Part shown: one piece after another, positions 62,301-64,000 of the stretch
Numbering within the stretch: position 1 is the first letter of the stretch
How the letters are laid out: each line of letters opens with the position of its first letter
Source: Ursus arctos
Taxonomy: Eukaryota > Chordata > Mammalia > Carnivora > Ursidae
Direction: 5' to 3'
DNA: 64,000 nucleotides
Assembly: GCF_023065955.2 (NCBI RefSeq)
Contig: NW_026622874.1
Coordinates: 29,277,772-29,341,771, forward strand
The notes under the pieces: model-generated
What the model was told of the DNA's origin: nothing
What the model saw: the letters and a program-made list of their open reading frames with translations, nothing else
Databases searched by the model: none
Translations under genes and position numbers: made by a program

Positions 62301-62907
62301 AAATATTTTAAATAAATATAATTTTTTAGATCTCCTTTACCCAACTACTGAAATGTAGAGAATCCCATAGTTTTTCATTGTTCTTCTCTTCCCACTTTAG
62401 ACATCCTCCCTTAGTGACAATTCAGCCCTATCATATTAATTATCTATCAGTCTGTATAATCTTAAGCCTACATCTTTCTCCTAAGCTCTGGATCTGCAAT
62501 ATACAATACGGCAGCCACCAGCCACTGTGTCTTATTGAATTTTCAGACTATTATAAGCAATGACACCATCACTAGAATGGATGGATAATCTTTCAAATGA
62601 ACTACTTTAAAAACATTTTGAGTACGTTGATTATTGCTCATTTATTAAAAATCAGCCCCAGTAATTCATAATTACACCTTAGATCTTACTTGAATTTATA
62701 TAAATCTTACCATTTTTACTATATCAGAATACGCTGATTCAACAATTACACCACGATTAGTTGAAACATACTCAACCAGTTCATTCAGTGTTGCTCTTTT
62801 AATTTCTTTGCTCTTCAAGTCTGAAACAGAGTCCATGAAATCAAACAGTATACAACACTGCTGCAACTTCTGACAGAAAAGCTCTTGTTGTTCATTGGAA
62901 GTGGCAT
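29859..62907 (-). CDS. PPP2R5A: PPP2R5A, PP2A regulatory subunit B56-alpha, 5' partial, twelve exons
   Basis: In transcript order the coding blocks are 62907-62711, 60018-59917, 46565-46473, 42471-42341, 41258-41199, 40079-39971, 39322-39269, 33071-33021, 32521-32402, 32318-32191, 31508-31407 and 29991-29859. All have consensus splice sites on the - strand and a continuous frame. The 425 whole codons plus a split first codon match residues 61-486 of the 486-residue family protein; the N-terminal exon lies right of the window. Known role: B56 subunits form a curved stack of HEAT-like helical repeats that docks on the PP2A scaffold and catalytic subunits and recruits substrates carrying LxxIxE motifs. 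The [15 protein letters not shown] stretch (His212, Arg213, Tyr215, Arg222 here) corresponds to the motif pocket described for B56-gamma. The short C-terminus ending [10 protein letters not shown] marks the alpha isoform rather than gamma or delta, which have longer tails. No disabling change is seen. It is convergent with PACC1. Confidence 0.97.
29992..31406 (-). other. PPP2R5A: PPP2R5A intron 12
   Basis: AT-rich. A weak L2- or MIR-like patch around 30170-30360; otherwise nothing recognised. Confidence 0.6.
31407..31508 (-). CDS. PPP2R5A: PPP2R5A exon 12, residues 409-443
   Basis: Acceptor cattttag, donor gtattt. Completes Pro409, encodes [20 protein letters not shown] then [13 protein letters not shown], and ends two bases into Arg443. 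Confidence 0.95.
31560..31700 (-). repeat. MIR fragment
   Basis: Antisense MIR core in PPP2R5A intron 11: 'taaactaaggtgcaagggtt', 'gcttaaggtcacacagccag'. The rest of that intron (31701-32190) shows nothing. Confidence 0.75.
32191..32318 (-). CDS. PPP2R5A: PPP2R5A exon 11, residues 367-409
   Basis: Acceptor cttcttag, donor gtaagt. Encodes [20 protein letters not shown] then [20 protein letters not shown] and WN, ending two bases into Pro409. Last helical repeats of the core. Confidence 0.96.
32402..32521 (-). CDS. PPP2R5A: PPP2R5A exon 10, residues 327-366
   Basis: Acceptor acctag, donor gtatga. Forty codons: [20 protein letters not shown] then [31 protein letters not shown] is a conserved acidic B56 segment near the catalytic-subunit interface in known holoenzyme structures. 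Confidence 0.96.
32522..33020 (-). other. PPP2R5A: PPP2R5A intron 9
   Basis: Contains one Can-SINE (32746-32939); otherwise AT-rich with nothing recognised. Confidence 0.7.
32746..32939 (-). mobile_element. Can-SINE (sense to PPP2R5A)
   Basis: Reversed copy ending gagccacccaggtacccc. Flanked by aagaagcatg at 32736-32745 and 32940-32949. The first 10-15 bases (tttgcttttttg) are the T-rich tail. Confidence 0.9.
33021..33071 (-). CDS. PPP2R5A: PPP2R5A exon 9, residues 310-326
   Basis: Acceptor ttttgcag, donor gtaggt. A 17-codon exon, [17 protein letters not shown]. Too short to stand out as an open frame; identified from splice sites and the B56 sequence. The intron upstream (33072-39268) carries many repeats. 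Confidence 0.95.
33235..33460 (-). repeat. L2 3' end
   Basis: Antisense L2: ccaataaacattgagtacc, agatactgttctagatgcta, acccagtgatgaacaaga. Confidence 0.7.
33912..34093 (-). mobile_element. Can-SINE (sense to PPP2R5A)
   Basis: Reversed copy: T-rich start, agcagggggagcggcaggca, ctcgattccaggaccttggg, ending agccatccaggtgtgcc. Confidence 0.85.
34730..34831 (+). mobile_element. Short Can-SINE
   Basis: Head-only copy (gggtgcctggcgggcccc, gactcttgatcttggggtca). Flanked by a 13-base duplication, 34717-34729 and 34832-34844 (agatatgaaatag and aggtatgaaatag). Confidence 0.85.
34970..35538 (+). mobile_element. MLT1-like MaLR solo LTR
   Basis: Typical MaLR LTR 3' half: gccttccgagagactct, ataataaatgttttgtttta, gccactaaattttgtgataa, ending tagaaactaatac. 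Decayed; no retroviral genes adjacent. Confidence 0.75.
35578..36022 (+). mobile_element. Second MLT1-like MaLR solo LTR
   Basis: atggtggccccccc, gtgacttgcaacttatttgg, gcaaatataattagttaagg, tgagatcatcctggattacc, then cttctgaccttcagaactc and taaatttctattattttaag, ending ggaaactattactg. The same type of LTR as the previous one but not a close copy. Confidence 0.85.
36121..36330 (+). mobile_element. Can-SINE
   Basis: tggtgcctgggtggctcag head, CT-rich middle, 24-base A tail; flanked by tttttct(t). Confidence 0.9.
36606..36787 (+). mobile_element. Can-SINE inside old L1
   Basis: aggtgcctgggtggctcag head; flanked by the similar tatttcata sequences on both sides. Confidence 0.9.
36999..37095 (+). 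mobile_element. Short Can-SINE inside old L1
   Basis: gggacagctggctggctgag, then gagtcatgagtttgagcccc and a short tail. Confidence 0.75.
38693..38717. repeat. (AAAAC)n microsatellite
   Basis: About five aaaac units. Confidence 0.9.
38764..38944 (+). mobile_element. Can-SINE
   Basis: Flanked by aaggtgaatgaag at 38751-38763 and aaagtgaatgaag at 38945-38957. Confidence 0.93.
39269..39322 (-). CDS. PPP2R5A: PPP2R5A exon 8, residues 292-309
   Basis: Acceptor cattttag, donor gtaagt. An 18-codon micro-exon, [18 protein letters not shown]. Phase 0 at both ends. Confidence 0.95.
39323..39970 (-). other. PPP2R5A: PPP2R5A intron 7
   Basis: About 0.65 kb, AT-rich. No repeat or exon recognised. Confidence 0.65.
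39971..40079 (-). CDS. PPP2R5A: PPP2R5A exon 7, residues 255-291
   Basis: Acceptor cctccag, donor gtaagt. Completes Ser255, then encodes [20 protein letters not shown] and [16 protein letters not shown]. This is the classic B56 signature region. Phase 2 at the left junction, phase 0 at the donor. Confidence 0.96.
40080..41198 (-). other. PPP2R5A: PPP2R5A intron 6
   Basis: Contains one young Can-SINE (40511-40720). The remainder is AT-rich with nothing recognised. Confidence 0.7.
40511..40720 (+). mobile_element. Can-SINE, young subfamily
   Basis: Member of the 'gtggcacagcggttaagcgt' subfamily with ctccgctatgagcctgcttc. Flanked by aaatagaaggggcc at 40497-40510 and aaatagagggggcc at 40721-40734. 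Confidence 0.95.
41199..41258 (-). CDS. PPP2R5A: PPP2R5A exon 6, residues 235-255
   Basis: Acceptor aattcag, donor gtaagt. A 60-base exon that completes Arg235, encodes [19 protein letters not shown] and ends two bases into Ser255. Highly conserved B56 core segment. Confidence 0.95.
41259..42340 (-). other. PPP2R5A: PPP2R5A intron 5
   Basis: About 1.1 kb, AT-rich. A short direct repeat (agatagatgtaatgaaa) near 41275-41305; otherwise nothing recognised. Confidence 0.6.
42341..42471 (-). CDS. PPP2R5A: PPP2R5A exon 5, residues 192-235 (substrate-motif pocket)
   Basis: Acceptor tttaaag, donor gtaaac. Encodes [20 protein letters not shown] then [20 protein letters not shown] and IFL, ending two bases into Arg235. 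By alignment with B56-gamma, the HRIY and the following Arg222 line the groove that binds LxxIxE peptides; all are intact. Confidence 0.96.
43400..43600 (+). repeat. L2 3' fragment
   Basis: Resembles L2: ttagagtggatattttttgag, then ttatatacccctaaacaaat and tttgttcactagg; the Can-SINE at 43619 follows directly. Confidence 0.45.
43619..43833 (+). mobile_element. Can-SINE, young subfamily
   Basis: Flanked by the perfect 18-base duplication aaaatatccagagtatag at 43601-43618 and 43834-43851. The long perfect duplication indicates a recent insertion. Confidence 0.96.
44225..44485 (+). repeat. MIR element
   Basis: actagctgtgtggaattaga, then ggacagtgcctggcacata and caataatcttag; the left part has the 'aaaatgaggaagg' feature. 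Divergent. Confidence 0.6.
45655..45876 (+). mobile_element. Can-SINE
   Basis: gggtgcctgggtggttcag head; flanked by the perfect 11-base duplication ataaaagaagg at 45644-45654 and 45877-45887. Confidence 0.92.
46473..46565 (-). CDS. PPP2R5A: PPP2R5A exon 4, residues 161-191
   Basis: Acceptor ttcatag, donor gtaagg. Thirty-one codons, [20 protein letters not shown] then [11 protein letters not shown], within the helical-repeat core. The intron upstream of it (46566-59916) is the largest complete intron in the window. Confidence 0.96.
47201..47463 (+). mobile_element. Can-SINE with expanded AT tail
   Basis: ggggtacctgggtggctcag head, then an A run from 47350 followed by about 95 bases of (AT)- and ATA-rich tail. 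The perfect 15-base duplication agtgccaagcatctt at 47186-47200 and 47464-47478 shows that the whole AT tract belongs to the insertion. Confidence 0.93.
47364..47463. repeat. AT-rich microsatellite
   Basis: (AT)n, then taaat/atata motifs, arisen in the tail of the adjacent SINE. Confidence 0.85.
47536..47730 (+). mobile_element. Can-SINE
   Basis: ggcgcctgggtggctcagtc head; flanked by aaggtttag at 47527-47535 and 47731-47739. Confidence 0.93.
48500..49365 (+). mobile_element. Endogenous-retrovirus-type LTR, family not assigned
   Basis: Text of a known mammalian LTR type: ataataaactggtaagtaac, gaagtgtttccctgtgttct, gagccagtcggtcagaag, gtgggactgagcccttaacc-like text, and 'ggtgtcagaagtg'. No gag, pol or env frame is recognisable here. 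Edges approximate. Confidence 0.55.
49422..49608 (+). mobile_element. Can-SINE
   Basis: ggggcacctggttggctcag head; imperfect flanks ttatacggcac and ttatatgggac. Confidence 0.9.
49700..49899 (+). mobile_element. Can-SINE, young subfamily
   Basis: Flanked by the perfect 19-base duplication aagaaaagttttaaggagg at 49681-49699 and 49900-49918. Confidence 0.96.
50565..50740 (+). repeat. L2 3' end
   Basis: tttatcataccctgacatag, ttccactagaatataaaag, acaatgccttaacagaatat, then ttactgaatgaataaa. Confidence 0.7.
51290..51445 (-). mobile_element. Can-SINE (sense to PPP2R5A)
   Basis: Reversed, slightly shortened copy: ttaagattttatttgtttg, aggctccccgctgagcag, ending gagccacccaggcatccc. Confidence 0.88.
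53630..54480 (+). mobile_element. L1 5'-region fragment, interrupted by a Can-SINE
   Basis: Resembles the L1 ORF1 3' end and its upstream area: agagacacagagaaccaaag, catatgaatagctggcatcc, atcagaagacaacggaataa. Very divergent; right edge uncertain. Confidence 0.5.
54122..54237 (+). mobile_element. Short Can-SINE inside L1 fragment
   Basis: ggggcacctggttggctcag head with A tail; flanked by the perfect duplication aaagaatgagctcca at 54107-54121 and 54238-54252. Confidence 0.92.
54740..54930 (-). repeat. MIR element
   Basis: Antisense MIR: 'aaaggaggatacagagaagt', 'taaacagcttaaccaggtca', 'gggatttaagtagaggtct'. Confidence 0.7.
55213..55419 (+). mobile_element. Can-SINE, young subfamily
   Basis: Flanked by the perfect 17-base duplication aaaaatttagagcaagt at 55196-55212 and 55420-55436. 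Confidence 0.96.
55437..55815 (+). repeat. MIR split by an L1 fragment
   Basis: The left part (55437-55555) has 'ataatcttgggcagg' and 'ctataaaatgtaaacaatat'; the right part (55709-55815) has 'ggattaaatgagataatgta' and 'cgtaagtgctcaatagt'. These are consecutive parts of one MIR. Confidence 0.7.
55556..55708 (-). mobile_element. Truncated L1 3' end inside MIR
   Basis: Reversed L1 3' text (ttaacatatagtgtattatt, cagtgctcattacgtcaagt). Candidate duplication: taaaatgtaaac on the left and taaaatgtgaat on the right. Confidence 0.75.
56650..56846 (+). mobile_element. Can-SINE
   Basis: ggggcgtctggtgg head with an 11-base G run, then tcatgatcccaggaccct, CT-rich middle and A tail. Confidence 0.88.
56847..57545 (+). 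mobile_element. L1 3' end (ORF2 tail and 3' UTR)
   Basis: L1 text: 'tgcaaactagtgcagctgct', 'tgggtatttacccaaagaat', 'ccatttcaaacaacacgg', ending 'ctggaattaaaatttttaaa'. A (TG)/(CA) insertion lies at 57100-57150. Confidence 0.88.
57779..57966 (+). mobile_element. Can-SINE
   Basis: ggggcacctggttggcttag head and aataaataaatct tail; flanks aggtctaatt and agatctaatt. Confidence 0.9.
58182..58371 (+). mobile_element. Can-SINE
   Basis: ggatgcctgggtggcttag head and a 14-base A tail, following an (AAAAC)n tract at 58150-58177. Confidence 0.9.
58420..59790 (+). mobile_element. Old L1, ORF2 pieces and 3' end
   Basis: Pieces of L1 in order: 'ctgtaattacattaaatgta' (endonuclease region), 'caccagaacattctcc'-like text near 59020, and the 3' end 'gtgatggttgcacagcactg' near 59675. 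Internal deletions shorten it to about 1.4 kb. Confidence 0.75.
59917..60018 (-). CDS. PPP2R5A: PPP2R5A exon 3, residues 127-160
   Basis: Acceptor tttacag, donor gtatga. Thirty-four whole codons: [20 protein letters not shown] then [14 protein letters not shown]. The acidic [10 protein letters not shown] stretch is a hallmark of B56 family members. Phase 0 at both ends. Confidence 0.96.
60019..62710 (-). other. PPP2R5A: PPP2R5A intron 2
   Basis: 2.7 kb, AT-rich with several A runs. Apart from the SINE-like piece at 61467-61543 nothing is recognised. Confidence 0.65.
61467..61543 (-). mobile_element. Can-SINE head fragment (sense to PPP2R5A)
   Basis: Reversed head only: caaactcataagtctgacat, actaagccagccaggcaccc. 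Confidence 0.6.
62711..62907 (-). CDS. PPP2R5A: PPP2R5A exon 2, residues 61-126
   Basis: On the - strand: acceptor ...tatag, donor gtaaga. Opens with two bases of Asp61 and encodes [20 protein letters not shown] and then [20 protein letters not shown], ending at Met126. This is the first helical repeat region after the divergent N-terminus. Exon numbers assume a single first coding exon, which the missing 61 residues fit. Confidence 0.96.
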
Positions 62908-64000
62908 CTATAAATAAAAATAAAGAAAAACTTAGAAATAACCTACCCAGAAACTACCTTTAATATGCCTATTAATTTTATAGGAGCTATTCATACACAT
63001 AAAGCTTCTCTCAAAAATCTAGTGAGGAAAAAAAAATCTACTGAAAAATTCATCCATCTAATCTCATCATTCATGCCAGAAACGAGGAAACATAATGGAC
63101 TTTTCCTTCTCTCTCACTACCCATAATCAATCATTAAATATTACGGATTCTGTTTCTTTAACATATCTGGAATCATCCTTTTCTTGTCATTCCCACTGCC
63201 ATTTTAATACCCTCATCATCCACCATCTAGATACAAAAGTGATATCCTAACTGCTCCTCTTGCCTGTTCCCGTAACTACTACAACTCCTGATTTATCTTC
63301 TAAACAATCTCAAAAGCTAAAATCTTGCTAAAAGGAGAATCAATCTGATCACACTCAATACTTTCCAATGATCCTCCCAAAATTACAAATTGAAGCTCAA
63401 ACTCCTCAGAATTGTATACAAAATTCAGCTGTCTACTGTCAACAATCATCTCTCAACACTTTCCAGCACGTACCCTCACTTTGGTTAAATCATATTCCCT
63501 GCAACTTGCCAAGATTTTACAGTTTCCTCTGCATGGAATGCCCTTTCCCCACATTCCCACCCTGGGAACTCTCCCCATTTATTAGGTTTCAGCAGAAACA
63601 TATTCCCCTCAGAAATGCTGTCTAAGACACTAAAGCTGATTGGTTAATCCACTTTTACCCAAATGTATCTTAGGTGTGTATCTCTACTATAACATTTATT
63701 GTGCTATATTATATGGCAATTATGTTTTACATGTACAACACTCCTAAACTATTAGGACACTAAACACAGGAAACAAGTGTGATCTTTTCTCTCTTCCTCC
63801 CCACCACCTCATATCTAGCACAGTGCCTGGTACACAACAGACATTCAGTAAACGTTTATTGTTTTACCCTCTACTTATTACAAACATATGGGCACATTAT
63901 ATTGATTTGATTCTAACAAATGTATTAAATCCTTTTGTTTCCAACATTTGAAAAACAGCAAAATTTCAATTCTGAACCTTCACATCTGTAAACAAGGACC
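62908..64000 (-). other. PPP2R5A: PPP2R5A intron 1 (3' part)
   Basis: Runs out of the window. 62908-63150 shows nothing; the rest is mostly an L2. Confidence 0.7.
63150..63870 (+). repeat. L2 3' end, long copy
   Basis: Ordered L2 text: cctcttgcctgttcccg, tgcatggaatgccctttccc, ccccatttattaggtttcag, ctagcacagtgcctggtaca, ttcagtaaacgtttattg. One of the best preserved ancient repeats in the window. Confidence 0.85.

Overview
This is a vertebrate nuclear genomic window, not a prokaryotic or viral one. It holds long introns with GT-AG splice sites, tRNA-derived Can-SINEs throughout, and L1, L2, MIR and MaLR repeats. Can-SINEs restrict it to Carnivora. The young Can-SINE subfamily, with near-identical copies at about 40.5, 43.6, 49.7 and 55.2 kb, looks like that of caniforms, most likely a bear-lineage species; that last step rests on memory and is tentative.

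Two protein-coding genes lie tail to tail. PACC1 (TMEM206, the proton-activated chloride channel) is on the + strand. Its coding exons from residue 46 to the stop codon lie at 14754-26439, and its first exon lies left of the window. PPP2R5A (B56-alpha regulatory subunit of protein phosphatase 2A) is on the - strand. Twelve coding exons run from 62907 down to the stop codon at 29859, and its first exon lies right of the window. Joining the exons gives 305 codons for PACC1 (45 missing from the usual 350) and 425 for PPP2R5A (61 missing from the usual 486). All reading frames agree across junctions, so both genes look intact. As I recall, human chromosome 1q32 has the same convergent neighbours.

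Layout: 1-14753 is PACC1 upstream intron, dominated by a stack of nested retrotransposons. An almost full-length antisense L1 (3934-11488) sits inside an older L1. It was itself hit by an RPS27 processed pseudogene, three Can-SINEs and two L1 3' fragments. 14754-26439 is the compact, GC-rich PACC1 exon region, with two CpG-rich intronic blocks (about 18.08-18.81 and 25.2-25.95 kb). 26440-28795 holds the PACC1 3' UTR and the short intergenic gap. 28796-29858 is the PPP2R5A 3' UTR. 29859-64000 is PPP2R5A, AT-rich, with large introns containing about 21 Can-SINEs (17 of them antisense to the gene), MaLR LTRs, another LTR-like repeat, and L1, L2 and MIR fragments.

The two proteins have no known joint pathway; their adjacency is conserved synteny. 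I found no CRISPR array, operon, functional RNA gene or undescribed molecular system. The most informative non-textbook items are the dated stack of insertions, the RPS27 pseudogene, a lost glycosylation sequon in PACC1, and the SINE orientation bias in PPP2R5A.
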